From: JAAYEA01 sp012689325
Lineage (GTDB): Bacteria > Chloroflexota > Anaerolineae > JAAYEA01
Assembly (NCBI GenBank): GCA_036841525.1
Contig: DAITVZ010000036.1
Location: 1 to 47,505, forward strand
Direction: 5' to 3'
Length of the DNA stretch: 47,505 nucleotides
In this document: piece by piece, positions 6,789-15,826 of the stretch
Numbering within the stretch: position 1 is the first letter of the stretch
How the letters are laid out: the number at the start of each line of letters is the position of its first letter
Notes under the pieces: model-generated
What the model saw: the letters and a program-made list of their open reading frames with translations, nothing else
Told to the model about the DNA's origin: nothing
Databases searched by the model: none
Position numbers and translations under genes: made by a program

Positions 6789-9700
6789 CTACTTGCGCAG
6801 GGCGGAAACCAGCCAGTCCTTTCCGTCGGTCAGGTAACGTCGCAGCATCTCCCAGGTTCTCGCTTGCCCAAGAGTCGCGCGCGCCCAGGGCCAGCCGAAG
6901 GCGATCAGCAGCGCCGCCAGGGCGCCCAGCACGATCCGCCCGTTCATGGTCCCGCCCGTCCCGAAAGGCAGCTCCCAGCTCAGCAGCTCGGGAAAGACAA
7001 AACTGTAGCAAGCGATCATGAGCAGGGCGGCCAGGGCGATCAACGGCCCGCCCGTCTTGACCCGGGGTTGGCTGGCTCCCCAGCCAGCCAGCCAGGCCAC
7101 CAGCCCCCAGAGGGCGAGCTGGACCAGCGGCAGCGGGGTGGTGATAAAAGCGTCGACGAGTTGCCGCGCCAGCGCAAGCAGGCCGGTTCCAGCCATCTTG
7201 AACATGTCCAAGTCGAGCAGCCACCCCAGCGACTGCCATCGTTCCGGCGCGGCGCGCTCCAGCACCAAGCTCTCCGTGGGCGCGACGCCGGTCACCAGAT
7301 AGGTTCCCATCGCGTCCTGCCCCAGGGCCACCCCCACGACGATGGCCAGCAGCATCCCCGCCACTACCACCCAGGCCGCGCGCTTGCGGAAGAGGCTGCC
7401 CGCCAGGAAGGGGAGCAACAGCGCCCATGGCGTCACCACCAGCATGGGGAAGGCCAACACGGCCAGCCGTTTCTCCAGCAGGTGTTCTTCGCCCAGGGAG
7501 CCGGATAGGGCGAACAGGATGGCCCCGAACACCACGACCCCCAGCGCCAGCGCCGGCGCGTGATAGAGCAGCGGGAGGAGGGCGATCACGGCCCCCAGGG
7601 CTGTGCCGAGCGCTGGTTTGGCATATCCCAGCGCCAGGACGGCGAGGACCAGCACGGGAAGCCATTGGTCGTCATAGTACGGGAATCGCCGAAGCACTGC
7701 GTAGGTCATGCCCGCCATGGCCGCCGCGCGCAACAGGCCGCGCGCGATATTGGCCAAGAGCCTGTAGCGGCTCTGGGCCTTCTCGGCCTCCAGCGAAGCC
7801 TGTCGCAGCCAGCGACGGGGGCCCTGAACCACCGCCGGTTCCGCGGCGGGCTCTTTGGCGCGCTCCTCGATGCGCAGCGGGGCGGCGGCCGGGGCGGGTT
7901 GCTCCGTTTCCAGCTCTTCCAGGGCGGTATCCAGCGGCGTTGCTGGCTGAACTGGCGCGCGGACCGGCCGGAAGGGCGCTTGCTTAAGGAGCCGATCCCA
8001 CTCGACGGCTGCCGCGGCCAGCGCGGGGTCGCTGGCGGAGCGCCAGCCTTCCACCAGCTTTTGGGCCGCGGGACGCTTCTCAGGCGATTGCGCCAGGGCC
8101 TGCAAGGCAGCCCCAGTCCAGGAACGAGCGGCGGGGTGGTCCTGTTGGGCGGTTCGCTCCAGCAGCGGCGCGAGGGCCTCCGGCGCGACCCCCGGGGTCT
8201 CGCCGACCTCGGTCAGTATCTCCGCGACGATGTCCTCTCCCGCAGGGTTCTGCGGGGCCAGGGCCAGGAGCTCGTCGCAGGGCTGGCCTTGGTTGCAGGA
8301 TTGGAGCAGGCTCGCGGCGGCTGTCCAGCGCCGCAGCGTGTCCGGCTCGCTAGCCCAGCCGCGCAGGATACTTGGCGTCTCTTGGGGCGCGGCCGCGGCG
8401 TAGGCGCCCATGGCGGCAGCCACGTGAGAGCGCACCGGCTTGCTCAGGTCGTCGGCCAGGTAGCCCAGGATGCCCGCCAGGTCCTGGAAGCCCAGGGGCG
8501 CGAGCGAGGCGATGGCCTGCGCCACGCCCTGCCGCACCCGGGGGTCCGTGTCGCGCGCCAGGGTCCAGAGGGGAGCCAGCGCGGCGACCCGCGCCGCCTC
8601 CGATTCCAGATAGCGCCAAGCCTGCCCCAGCGCCCAGGCGGCCGTCCAGCGGACGCGGTAGGCCTGTCGGGGCGCCGCCCAGCCGGCCTCCAGGGCCACA
8701 TTGTTGGTCCAGCCGTCGAGCACGGCCAGCACGCGCTCCGTGAATCCGGCATCGCCCTCGGCGATGGCGCGCGCCAGCGTCCGCGAGGCGACCAGCCGCG
8801 TCTCGGGAACGCGCTGGGTCGCCCAACGCTGCAAGACCGGCAGCACGGCCTCCCAATCGCTAAGCGCCAGCGCGCCCAGGGCCTCGGCCACGTTTTGGCG
8901 GGCCGCTCGCGTCGGCGCCGTGTCCGCATGCAGGACATTTTCGCCGAGCTGGACGATGATGTCCCGCAGGTTGGGCAGGGCCCAGACCAGGGGACGGGTG
9001 TAGCGGCGCAGCGCCTCGGCGAGGATCGCCTCCCTGGCCTCCGGGTACCGGAAGCTCAGGTCCTCCTGCAGGTGCCGTCTCAGGAGGTGATCGAGGCCGG
9101 GGAGGGCTCGCAAGGTCGGCTCGCGGGTGCGCCAGCTTTCGGCGGCGAGCTGCTCATAGTAGCGCCAAAAGGTCGTGGCGGGCAGGTTGCCCAGCAGGCA
9201 GACCGCCAGGACAAAGTAGCGCTGGTGATAGTCGAGCGCCCAGAACCACTCCACGGCGTCGCGGAGCGGGTCGGCGGCCAAGGCGACGGCGTCCTCCAGT
9301 TGCGCTGGGCTGCGCAGCGGAGCGCGCCCGGTGATCTCGGCCAGGCGGCCGATGGCTTCCGGGCTGCCCAACGGCGCCGTGACGGCCTCCACGCTCTGGC
9401 CGGCCAGGGCCTGGCTGGGAATCCCCGGGACGATCTGAGCCTGCGCCAGCTCGGCCAGGGCCTCTTGCGTGTAGGCTGATTGGGTGGCCAGGTCCACCAG
9501 GCTGGGCTGCAGGTCCGGCGAAATCCGCCATGCGCTGGCCGGGGCGCCGGACGCCAGCAGGATGAAAGCATCCTGGCGCTGGGCGAGGCGTTGCAGTTCG
9601 GCCAGGGCGCCTCGCCATTCGCGCGGCGCCGTCTCGCAAGCCAGGGCCACCAACCGCTGCCGGGTTGCCACCGCGGACAAGAACTCGGAGGAGGTGGCCT

Positions 9701-10529
9701 CGGACGCGGCGCGGTACACGGGGTTGTCCAGCTCGCGACCCAGTTGCCGGGCGAGGTGTTCTGCAATCGCGCAGGTCTCCTGCCGCGGGCCGCACAGGAC
9801 GAGCACGCGCTGCTCGAGGATCGTGCGCGCCAGCGCTTCCTGCACGGCGGGGTTCATCTCGATGGCGGGCGACTCGTCGGTGATGAGCGAGAGGCCCCGG
9901 CGCGGCTGCCATGCGGCGGCGTCTATCGCTTCGTCGGCCTGGTCGCCCGCGGCGACGAGGGACGACCCGCGCGCGGCCTTGACCCGCGCCGCGTCGAGTT
10001 TGATCGCCACGATCTCGTCCGCGGTGGCCTCGCGGGCCTGGTCGGCCGCCTGCAGCCAGATCTCGCCGCGCCGGTAGGCCGGCTTGGCGCGCCCGCCCTG
10101 CTGATAGCTAACATCCTCGGCGAAGCGGAAGGGTTTCGCCGGACTATCCGAGATGACCACCATGCCCACCCGCTGGCCTCGCGTGCGCTGCTCCTGATAG
10201 TAGCAAAGGACCAGTGGGTCGCAATAGCGCTGGGCGATCCGTTGCACCATGTCGTTGCTGAGCGCCCCTTCGGCCAGGCCCACGAGTTCGCCCGTGGGGC
10301 GGGCGCCGAGGATCAGGTAGCGCCGGTCTCCCCATCCGCTGGGGCCATTGGCCAGCGCCATGATCCGCATGGCCAGCGTGGCTTCACGGGCCTGCTTTAG
10401 GGTGGATGGCGTGATATCGCGCTCGGCATCGACTCGCGGGACGTCATCCAGGTCGAGGGTGGGTAGAAAAACGACGCCTGGTCGAGGGCCTGCATCCAGA
10501 ATCTGGTTGAGCGATTCGGGGGACGTCAT
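6789..10529 (-). CDS. Large AlbA_2/Schlafen-like, HEAT-repeat, multi-pass membrane protein
   Basis: The 1246-residue protein has an unusual architecture. Residues about 15-185 look like an AlbA_2 (Schlafen AAA_4) domain: RIMALANGPSGWGDRRYLIL, GARPTGELVGL, then AYRRGEIWLQ. A P-loop-like region at about 240-330 (VLVLCGPRQETCAIAEHLA) keeps the strand-loop-helix but lacks the GK[ST] of Walker A, so ATP binding is doubtful. Residues about 360-520 are helical. Residues 530-780 are alpha-helical repeats of HEAT type (RWTAAWALGQAW, DPRVRQGVAQAIASLAPLG, KPVRSHVAAAMGAYA). After a polar Ala/Glu-rich linker there are several membrane helices from about 930 to 1215. The ATG at 10529 is preceded by GGGAGG 11 bases away. 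It is transcribed separately from the two helicase-associated genes. The stop faces the PBP gene stop across 7 bases. I know no characterised homologue. Confidence 0.75.
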   Translation of the reverse strand: MTSPESLNQILDAGPRPGVVFLPTLDLDDVPRVDAERDITPSTLKQAREATLAMRIMALANGPSGWGDRRYLILGARPTGELVGLAEGALSNDMVQRIAQRYCDPLVLCYYQEQRTRGQRVGMVVISDSPAKPFRFAEDVSYQQGGRAKPAYRRGEIWLQAADQAREATADEIVAIKLDAARVKAARGSSLVAAGDQADEAIDAAAWQPRRGLSLITDESPAIEMNPAVQEALARTILEQRVLVLCGPRQETCAIAEHLARQLGRELDNPVYRAASEATSSEFLSAVATRQRLVALACETAPREWRGALAELQRLAQRQDAFILLASGAPASAWRISPDLQPSLVDLATQSAYTQEALAELAQAQIVPGIPSQALAGQSVEAVTAPLGSPEAIGRLAEITGRAPLRSPAQLEDAVALAADPLRDAVEWFWALDYHQRYFVLAVCLLGNLPATTFWRYYEQLAAESWRTREPTLRALPGLDHLLRRHLQEDLSFRYPEAREAILAEALRRYTRPLVWALPNLRDIIVQLGENVLHADTAPTRAARQNVAEALGALALSDWEAVLPVLQRWATQRVPETRLVASRTLARAIAEGDAGFTERVLAVLDGWTNNVALEAGWAAPRQAYRVRWTAAWALGQAWRYLESEAARVAALAPLWTLARDTDPRVRQGVAQAIASLAPLGFQDLAGILGYLADDLSKPVRSHVAAAMGAYAAAAPQETPSILRGWASEPDTLRRWTAAASLLQSCNQGQPCDELLALAPQNPAGEDIVAEILTEVGETPGVAPEALAPLLERTAQQDHPAARSWTGAALQALAQSPEKRPAAQKLVEGWRSASDPALAAAAVEWDRLLKQAPFRPVRAPVQPATPLDTALEELETEQPAPAAAPLRIEERAKEPAAEPAVVQGPRRWLRQASLEAEKAQSRYRLLANIARGLLRAAAMAGMTYAVLRRFPYYDDQWLPVLVLAVLALGYAKPALGTALGAVIALLPLLYHAPALALGVVVFGAILFALSGSLGEEHLLEKRLAVLAFPMLVVTPWALLLPFLAGSLFRKRAAWVVVAGMLLAIVVGVALGQDAMGTYLVTGVAPTESLVLERAAPERWQSLGWLLDLDMFKMAGTGLLALARQLVDAFITTPLPLVQLALWGLVAWLAGWGASQPRVKTGGPLIALAALLMIACYSFVFPELLSWELPFGTGGTMNGRIVLGALAALLIAFGWPWARATLGQARTWEMLRRYLTDGKDWLVSALRK

Positions 10530-10650
10530 CTCTTAACCTGCCTCCCAATGGTGGTTTGCTCGGCCCTGCGCCGTCTTGGCCGGTGAGGTATGGGATCGGC
10601 CAGCCGTCTCTGGCCAACCGTTCTCGAGAGCCCAAGCAGGCTCTGGCGGG

Positions 10651-10679
10651 ATTGTAACATCGTTGGGGTGCCGAAGCAA
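10651..10679 (-). promoter_or_regulatory. Promoter for the AlbA_2/HEAT membrane protein gene
   Basis: On the minus strand TTGCTT (10679-10674), 17 bases, TACAAT (10656-10651). The -10 is good, the -35 moderate. The predicted start near 10644 gives a 5' leader of about 115 bases, which contains inverted repeats around GGCCAGAG/CTGGCCGA but no recognised riboswitch. Confidence 0.55.
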
Positions 10680-10690
10680 GTGCTAAGGGC

Positions 10691-10706
10691 GGCGCGGAGC
10701 CGCGCC
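10691..10706 (-). terminator. GC-rich hairpin after the helicase-associated gene, possible weak terminator
   Basis: GGCGCGG-CT-CCGCGCC is a perfect 7-bp stem with a 2-base gap, 3 bases beyond the stop at 10710. It is followed on the minus strand by GCCCTTAGC and not by a U-tract. It separates the helicase-associated pair from the promoter of the next gene. Confidence 0.3.
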
Positions 10707-10709
10707 AAA

Positions 10710-12968
10710 TCAGCCGGAGCGGAGTTGGCTATCCAGGCCCATGCCCCGCTGGCGCAGGGCGGCACGAAGCGCATCCACGTTCTCGTCGCGGACGATGGCC
10801 AGCGCGCCCGTGGGCGAAAACGGCACGATCAGCGGGCCGATCTCCAGGTCCTCGGCCAACTCGCGCAGGATATCCGCGCTTTTGAACTGCACCAGCGTCA
10901 CCTTGCTGATGGCAGCATCCCCATAGTGCTTGCCCCATACCTTGATTTTGGATACCACATCGAGGGGCAAGGCCTCTTGCTGTTGCGCGGAAAGGGTCTG
11001 GATGATCCTGGCGGCCGTCCATCCCGTGGAGGCCGCTTTGGCCACCGCCTCCTCCGTGATGCGCAGGTCGCCATCCCGCTCCAGGGTAAAGGGCGCCAAC
11101 TGGTGCAGGATGTGGAAATCCGGGACGCGGTGCCGGAAGCGGATGCGCCCATCTGGTTGCACGGCATAGGGCGGCATCGACCTGGTTGAAGTGGACAGGA
11201 TCCCCTTGCCGTGCAGGGCTTTGCGCAGCCCCTGCAAGCCCGCGCCGCTGCCCCGCGCCATCGCGGTCGTCGGGGAGATGCGGGCGGCTAGGTGCGCGGA
11301 TACCCGCGGATCGTTGAGGATGCGGTCCAGGATGTCCGGTTCCGCCACCTGGCAGAGGGCGACGCCCTGGTAAAAGACGATGCGCTCGTGGTAGCGCCCC
11401 CACTCGTGCAGGGTCATCTTGACATTCTGCGGCACGGGGGTGTTGCTCTCGCGATCCAGGAACGCTGCGATCTGGGCCGCGGTCACCCCCTTTTGCTGCG
11501 CCTCATAGACCGACTCGCGGGAGAGCTGGTACTCGAACACCCGCTCGCTTTTGACCCGCTCGGCGAATTCGTCCAGCAGGGACAGGGTATAGTCGCTGAT
11601 CGGATCCAGCGCAAAGATCTGAAAGTTGGGCTGCACGATGATACGGCGCTCCGGCGCCTGCTCGGGCTGCGGCGAGCTGATGCCGAGAATCTGCGCGCCG
11701 ATGGGGGTCACGCGAAAGGCGACCGGCTCGTTGGCGGCCCAGCCGAGCGAGACCACGCCCAGCCAATGCAGCGGCTCTTGCAGCATATTGGCGATCAGGC
11801 GCGCCTCGACCAGGTCCCAGCCCTTGGCTTCGTCAAAGGCGGGGAACTCCCAAGAGACGGCGTTGCCGTGGCCATGATAGGGGTTGTGGAAGCCATAGTA
11901 GCTATGGTAGCGCGGCAGCAAAAACTCGTCATTGACTGCCCTGGCGCGCTCGATAAAGCCCTTTAAGGAGACCCACTGGTCGGGAGGGGCATGCCGCAGC
12001 AGCCCCGCGACGAATTGGCGCGCGCCTTTGAGGGCGGAGGTCAGGCGGCTGCTGGGCGGGCGCGGCGAGTTGCTGGAAAGCTCCTGGATGCGCGACAACT
12101 CGTTCCAGGCCGAGGCCCTTAACCAGGCTCGCAAGGCGCGCTCGGTGCGCGCTCGCAGGCTCAGGGCCAGGAATTCGCGCGAGTTGGGTGCGGGCTTGAG
12201 CTCGCGTTCCGCCTGCTGCAAAAGGCCCATCTCTTCCATGAGGATGTGCAAGAAACCAAAGCGGCCGGTCTCTCCTTCGTTGCGGAGCCCGCGCAGGCTT
12301 TCCTTGTACCTGAACTCCTCGTTAAGGTGCGTCCAATGCCGTTTGGGAATCCATCCGCGCGAGGTTAGCACCATCTGATGGCTATTGGCATAGCTCCAGA
12401 AGAGAAACAGGTCACGTTGGAACTCGTCGGGCGCGCCCTCGACGATCTGGGAGAGGCCGTCAGGCGGCAGGGTGGGCAGCCACGTGGGCGAGGAGGGCAG
12501 GGTCCGGCGGATCTCGTCGGGGATCAGCACCCTGGCGCTAGGGCTGAGCTCGGCAGGCTCGGCGAGGTCGTTGTGCTCGCTGTCGCCGGTGGAGAGGACC
12601 AGACCCAGGGCGGCCAGGCGAGCCAGGACATCCTCAAAGTAGCGCGGAAGCTGGCGGTAAGGCGAGCCGACGTATTTCGCCGAGGGTGACTCGGGGATGA
12701 AGCCGCTCTGCAACAGCTCCTGGCGCAACAGGTCGGTTTTGGCCTGTCCGTTCTGAAGCAGCAGGCGCTCCAGCACCAACCGCTCCACGCCATCCAGATC
12801 GGACAGGACGCGCTCGATCCGCTCCGGGCGCGCCAGCGCCTGCGCCAGGACGCGCACATGATCTGGCGTACCTGGCAGGGCCTCGGGATCCAGACCGTTC
12901 ATCTTGGCGATGGTCTGCTGGGCGTTGGGGCTATAGCTCCGGAGCAGGTCCTCCAGCGCTGAACTCAT
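10710..12968 (-). CDS. Helicase-associated (XPB/Ssl2-like Helicase_C_3) protein, second of a tandem pair
   Basis: The 752-residue protein has a central domain (residues about 440-590) like the Helicase_C_3 / XPB-Ssl2 N-terminal family: IIVQPNFQIFALDP, FEYQLSRESVYEAQQKGVTA, then PVPQNVKMTLHEWGRYHERI. The same domain occurs in actinobacterial proteins such as Rv0862c, beside XPB helicases. No Walker A, DEAD or other motor motif is visible, so it is not itself a helicase. The N-terminal 400 residues are helical (winged-helix-like segments, YSPNAQQTIAKMNGLDPEAL). The start ATG overlaps the stop of the upstream gene by one base, so the two are translationally coupled. A role in DNA binding or repair is an inference from the family. 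Confidence 0.75.
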   Translation of the reverse strand: MSSALEDLLRSYSPNAQQTIAKMNGLDPEALPGTPDHVRVLAQALARPERIERVLSDLDGVERLVLERLLLQNGQAKTDLLRQELLQSGFIPESPSAKYVGSPYRQLPRYFEDVLARLAALGLVLSTGDSEHNDLAEPAELSPSARVLIPDEIRRTLPSSPTWLPTLPPDGLSQIVEGAPDEFQRDLFLFWSYANSHQMVLTSRGWIPKRHWTHLNEEFRYKESLRGLRNEGETGRFGFLHILMEEMGLLQQAERELKPAPNSREFLALSLRARTERALRAWLRASAWNELSRIQELSSNSPRPPSSRLTSALKGARQFVAGLLRHAPPDQWVSLKGFIERARAVNDEFLLPRYHSYYGFHNPYHGHGNAVSWEFPAFDEAKGWDLVEARLIANMLQEPLHWLGVVSLGWAANEPVAFRVTPIGAQILGISSPQPEQAPERRIIVQPNFQIFALDPISDYTLSLLDEFAERVKSERVFEYQLSRESVYEAQQKGVTAAQIAAFLDRESNTPVPQNVKMTLHEWGRYHERIVFYQGVALCQVAEPDILDRILNDPRVSAHLAARISPTTAMARGSGAGLQGLRKALHGKGILSTSTRSMPPYAVQPDGRIRFRHRVPDFHILHQLAPFTLERDGDLRITEEAVAKAASTGWTAARIIQTLSAQQQEALPLDVVSKIKVWGKHYGDAAISKVTLVQFKSADILRELAEDLEIGPLIVPFSPTGALAIVRDENVDALRAALRQRGMGLDSQLRSG

Positions 12969-14887
12969 CAGGGCGCCTCCTCGACTTTGGGAGTGTACCC
13001 CTTCTTGACCATCTCGGACATGAGGGCCTCCAGGGAGTCCGGCTCGATCACCACCATGCGCGGTGAGAGCTGGTAGATCAGGTGGTCCGCCAGGGAGGTG
13101 GTGTTCATCAGCTCCCGAAGGGCATAGTCATCGGCGAACTCGATGACCGTCAGCCCTTCATAAAGGCGAACCGAGCCATAGGAATCGCACCATTCGGTCA
13201 GCTTGCGTTTGGCGCTATCGGGCAGCGCCGCGCCGCTCACCCGTTCGAGAAAGGAGAGGATACCCTGGAGCGTGATCCCGCTTTCCAGCGCCTGGTTGAG
13301 CTGCTGAGGCGAGATGCGATACCGAAAGATGTCGGACTCGGCTTCGACGAGGTCGGTGAATTGCCCCAGAAAGTCGTGGATCTCGGCATCCACGCGCCCC
13401 AACTGCACGCTGATGGTCAGGTCCTCGGCGACGGTCAGCGGGCGCATATCGCCGCCGCTGGAGAGGGCGCGGGGGAAGCGCCCCAGCACGTATTGGCCGA
13501 GCCCGTTCAACTGGAAGGCCACGAGCTCGCCATCGCGATAGGCCAGGCTCACGCATCCCAGCCAGGCCAGGGGCCCCTCTACCGTGGCGGCCACGATCTG
13601 GCCGTAACTTTGGCGCCACGCCGCCGCATTGGTATGGGCAATCGGCTTGGCCTCGGGACCTGCCAGCCGCCACCGGGGCAACAGCGCGACCTGGCTCTGG
13701 GCGAGGCAGGCCAGATCGGGGCACAGTTGCCCGATGGCCTCCAGCAAAGAGTCCAGGCTATACCAGCGGTTCTTGTCCAGCAGGCTCAGGAGCCGGGCGA
13801 TGAACTGACGGGTGTGCGAGATATCCTGGCTGATCTGGCGGTACCCGACCTCTTGGGCGCGGATATGGCGCTGCAAGCGGGCCTGCATGCGTCCCGCGGC
13901 CAGGCGCAGCTCGCTCCACCGCGAGGTCCCCAACCAGGCCAGGGTCAATGCCTGGAGCTTTTGCACCTCGCCGTGCCGGCGATAGCGTTCCATGGCCAGC
14001 TCGTTGACCTGAAGCTCGTCGGCGGCGAGGGTCACCAAGCCCATCTCGAGCAGCAGCGCGCAAATGAACTCGATCATCTCGGGCGGGCAGCCCGTTGCCC
14101 GGGCCAGCTCGCTCAGGTCGGCGGGCTCCAGACCGTGGGCAGGGAGGGGGATATCGACGTACAACTCGTCGTTGTCGATCTCTTGCCCGCGCTGTTGTTC
14201 TTCCAGCCATCGGTTCAGGTTGGGCTGTTCGCTATACTCTCCCGGTTCCTGCGGCTGGCCTGATGAGGCCATGCTCAGGCCCCGTATGCGCATGGCGCTT
14301 TCTTTGGTGTATTGCCATAGCGCCAGGATGGCTTCGAGCAAGAGCGAGGTGGGCAAATGGCGGGTCTGGCTATCTTCCGAGAGCGTCAGCGATTCGATGG
14401 GTTTGCGGAGGGAGTGAAGGCAGGCGGCCACCGCTTTCGGCAGCTGGAAACGGGCGGTGGCCCCAGCGGCATCGGGCGTGCCAAAGAGAAGGGCCCGAGA
14501 GCGCAGGTTCTCCAGGTGGGCTGTCGCATCCTTGGCCACCAGGGGGCCATACCAGGCCAGGAGGGCCTTTTGAACCTCTTGCCGGGAGAGCCCTTCCTCC
14601 GTGGCCAGCAGATAGACCATCTGCAGGGTGGCCAGCTCGGCTTCGCTCACCTCCGCGATGGCGCGCTCCACGCTTTCCCGATTGGTCAGCAAGCCCACCA
14701 GCTCGGCGACAAGCTCTACTTTGCGCGTGGCATGGGGCGACGCGCCGCGCACTTGGGCGAGCTGGCGCAGCTCTTGGACAGAGCGCTCCTCCAGCCAGCG
14801 CATCACCTCACGCCAGGCTGCGGGATGCCGATCGGACCTGGCTTTTTCCTCCAGGCCCTCCATGAACATTTCGTCGGGCAAGATCAT
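12968..14887 (-). CDS. Helicase-associated (XPB/Ssl2-like Helicase_C_3) protein, first of a tandem pair
   Basis: The 639-residue protein is paralogous in plan to its neighbour. Its C-terminal Helicase_C_3-like domain spans about 487-639: TISVQLGRVDAEIHDFLGQF, FRYRISPQQLNQALESGIT, LPDSAKRKLTEWCDSYGSVR. It ends SPRMVVIEPDSLEALMSEMV, the form seen at the end of this domain family. A SAP-like helical stretch lies near the N-terminus (EERSVQELRQLAQVRGASPH). There is no ATPase motif. The start ATG is at 14887-14885; the sequence upstream (AGGTGAAACAGG) offers a modest ribosome site. It heads a two-gene operon from the promoter at 14926-14954. Function beyond nucleic-acid association is unknown. Confidence 0.74.
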   Translation of the reverse strand: MILPDEMFMEGLEEKARSDRHPAAWREVMRWLEERSVQELRQLAQVRGASPHATRKVELVAELVGLLTNRESVERAIAEVSEAELATLQMVYLLATEEGLSRQEVQKALLAWYGPLVAKDATAHLENLRSRALLFGTPDAAGATARFQLPKAVAACLHSLRKPIESLTLSEDSQTRHLPTSLLLEAILALWQYTKESAMRIRGLSMASSGQPQEPGEYSEQPNLNRWLEEQQRGQEIDNDELYVDIPLPAHGLEPADLSELARATGCPPEMIEFICALLLEMGLVTLAADELQVNELAMERYRRHGEVQKLQALTLAWLGTSRWSELRLAAGRMQARLQRHIRAQEVGYRQISQDISHTRQFIARLLSLLDKNRWYSLDSLLEAIGQLCPDLACLAQSQVALLPRWRLAGPEAKPIAHTNAAAWRQSYGQIVAATVEGPLAWLGCVSLAYRDGELVAFQLNGLGQYVLGRFPRALSSGGDMRPLTVAEDLTISVQLGRVDAEIHDFLGQFTDLVEAESDIFRYRISPQQLNQALESGITLQGILSFLERVSGAALPDSAKRKLTEWCDSYGSVRLYEGLTVIEFADDYALRELMNTTSLADHLIYQLSPRMVVIEPDSLEALMSEMVKKGYTPKVEEAP

Positions 14888-14925
14888 CCTGTTTCACCTA
14901 CCAATACGCACTACTACATCGTATC

Positions 14926-14954
14926 ATTATAGGGCCTATCGTCAAGCGATGCAA
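14926..14954 (-). promoter_or_regulatory. Promoter for the helicase-associated pair
   Basis: Minus-strand perfect -10 TATAAT (14931-14926) with a weak -35 TTGCAT (14954-14949) at 17 bases. The predicted start is near 14919, giving a leader of about 30 bases. Confidence 0.6.
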
Positions 14955-15000
14955 AAACGCACTGCTGGGCGCGATAGCCGCGCTTGTTAACCGATTATCT

Positions 15001-15029
15001 TTGACTTGAGCACCGTAGTATGATACAAT
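15001..15029 (+). promoter_or_regulatory. Housekeeping-type promoter for the ECF sigma operon
   Basis: TTGACT (15001-15006), 17 bases, TACAAT (15024-15029). Start near 15036. It is divergent from the helicase-pair promoter, with 46 bases between the two -35 boxes. The match is to the housekeeping sigma-70 consensus; I see no separate ECF-type promoter (GAAC/TC) ahead of the gene. Confidence 0.75.
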
Positions 15030-15265
15030 TTCCAAGATGGTGCGTGAACCTATTGTGGTCATTTCTATCGCTTGATCAGGCTCGGAGGCCTGCCGGCCGC
15101 TGGTGGAGCCGGCATTTGCCCAAGGCCATCTGGGCTGCCCTTTCCTGTCGCCGCGCACTATACCGCGCGCGGCGGCGCAGTGGGTCTATCGTATGCGGCT
15201 TGGATTGGACGAGCGTATCTTGTGCCGCATTTTCCCGTCATGAGAGGTGAGAAAGAGAGGATCTC
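15030..15265 (+). other. Long untranslated leader of the ECF sigma operon
   Basis: About 230 bases separate the promoter from the TTG start. The stretch contains GC-rich inverted repeats (CGGAGGCCTGCCGGCCGC near 15080; CGCGCGGCGGCG near 15170). I match it to no known riboswitch. A 76-codon open frame starting at 15020 lies mostly inside it but looks non-coding. The leader may hold translational control. Confidence 0.4.
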
Positions 15266-15826
15266 TTGCTCTCCGGCGACGATTGGGCATTGCTGGATAA
15301 AGCGCGCGAGTATGATGGCGAAGCGCTGGCCGAGATCTACGACCGGTACTCGACGCGCATCTACAACTATATCTATCGCCGCGTTGGCGATGCCCACCTG
15401 TCGGAGGATCTCACGGCGGCAGTGTTCACCAAGATGCTGGAGGCGATCCTTTCAGCCAAGCATTGGCGGACCTCTTTCTCGGGGTGGTTGTATCGCATCG
15501 CCCATAATGTGGTGGTGGATCACTTTCGTGGTTGGCGTAAGGATAGTGAATTGCCCTTGGAGGAGCGCCTGGTAGCTGATTGCGGGGATCCGGTCAGGGC
15601 TTTGGACGAGAACTTGACCCAGGAAAAGCTACGCACAGCGATCAGGCAACTCACCGCTGAGCAAGGAAATGTGGTCTTGCTCAAGTTCGTGGAGGGCATG
15701 AGCAATGTCGAAGTAGCAGAGATGATGGGCAAGACCGAGGGGGCGATCAAATCCCTGCAACATCGCGCCCTGGACGCGATGCGCCGTATCTTGGTGGAGG
15801 AAGGCTTGGGTGAGCCAGGATTTTGA
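15266..15826 (+). CDS. ECF-type RNA polymerase sigma factor
   Basis: This 186-residue sigma-70-family protein has regions 2 and 4 only. Region 2 (about 12-85) shows YDRYSTRIYNYIYRRVGDAH, LSEDLTAAVFTKMLEAI and the 2.4-type FSGWLYRIAHNVVVDHFR. Region 4 (about 125-180) has LTAEQGNVVLLKFVEGMSN followed by the helix-turn-helix VEVAEMMGKTEGAIKSLQHR. The start is TTG 15266 behind GAAAGAGAGG. The next gene starts within the last 17 bases, in the usual sigma/anti-sigma arrangement. Its regulon probably includes the surface genes downstream, though the promoter seen upstream is of housekeeping type. Confidence 0.93.
   Translation: MLSGDDWALLDKAREYDGEALAEIYDRYSTRIYNYIYRRVGDAHLSEDLTAAVFTKMLEAILSAKHWRTSFSGWLYRIAHNVVVDHFRGWRKDSELPLEERLVADCGDPVRALDENLTQEKLRTAIRQLTAEQGNVVLLKFVEGMSNVEVAEMMGKTEGAIKSLQHRALDAMRRILVEEGLGEPGF

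Noticed and set aside
7560..9479. A 639-codon plus-strand open frame opposite the AlbA_2/HEAT gene
   Set aside because: Low-complexity Gly/Arg/Gln translation, no ribosome site, and it would contradict the coherent helical repeats of the minus-strand protein.
14889..14900. TGTTTCACC, half of a possible parS site (TGTTTCACGTGAAACA)
   Set aside because: Only one arm is present and the second half does not follow. A similar half (GGTGAAAC) near 20450 is also alone, so no parS is called.
15020..15250. A 76-codon open frame in the sigma leader
   Set aside because: It starts inside the -10 region, upstream of the predicted transcript start, with no ribosome site, and its Trp/Arg/Cys-rich translation looks non-coding.
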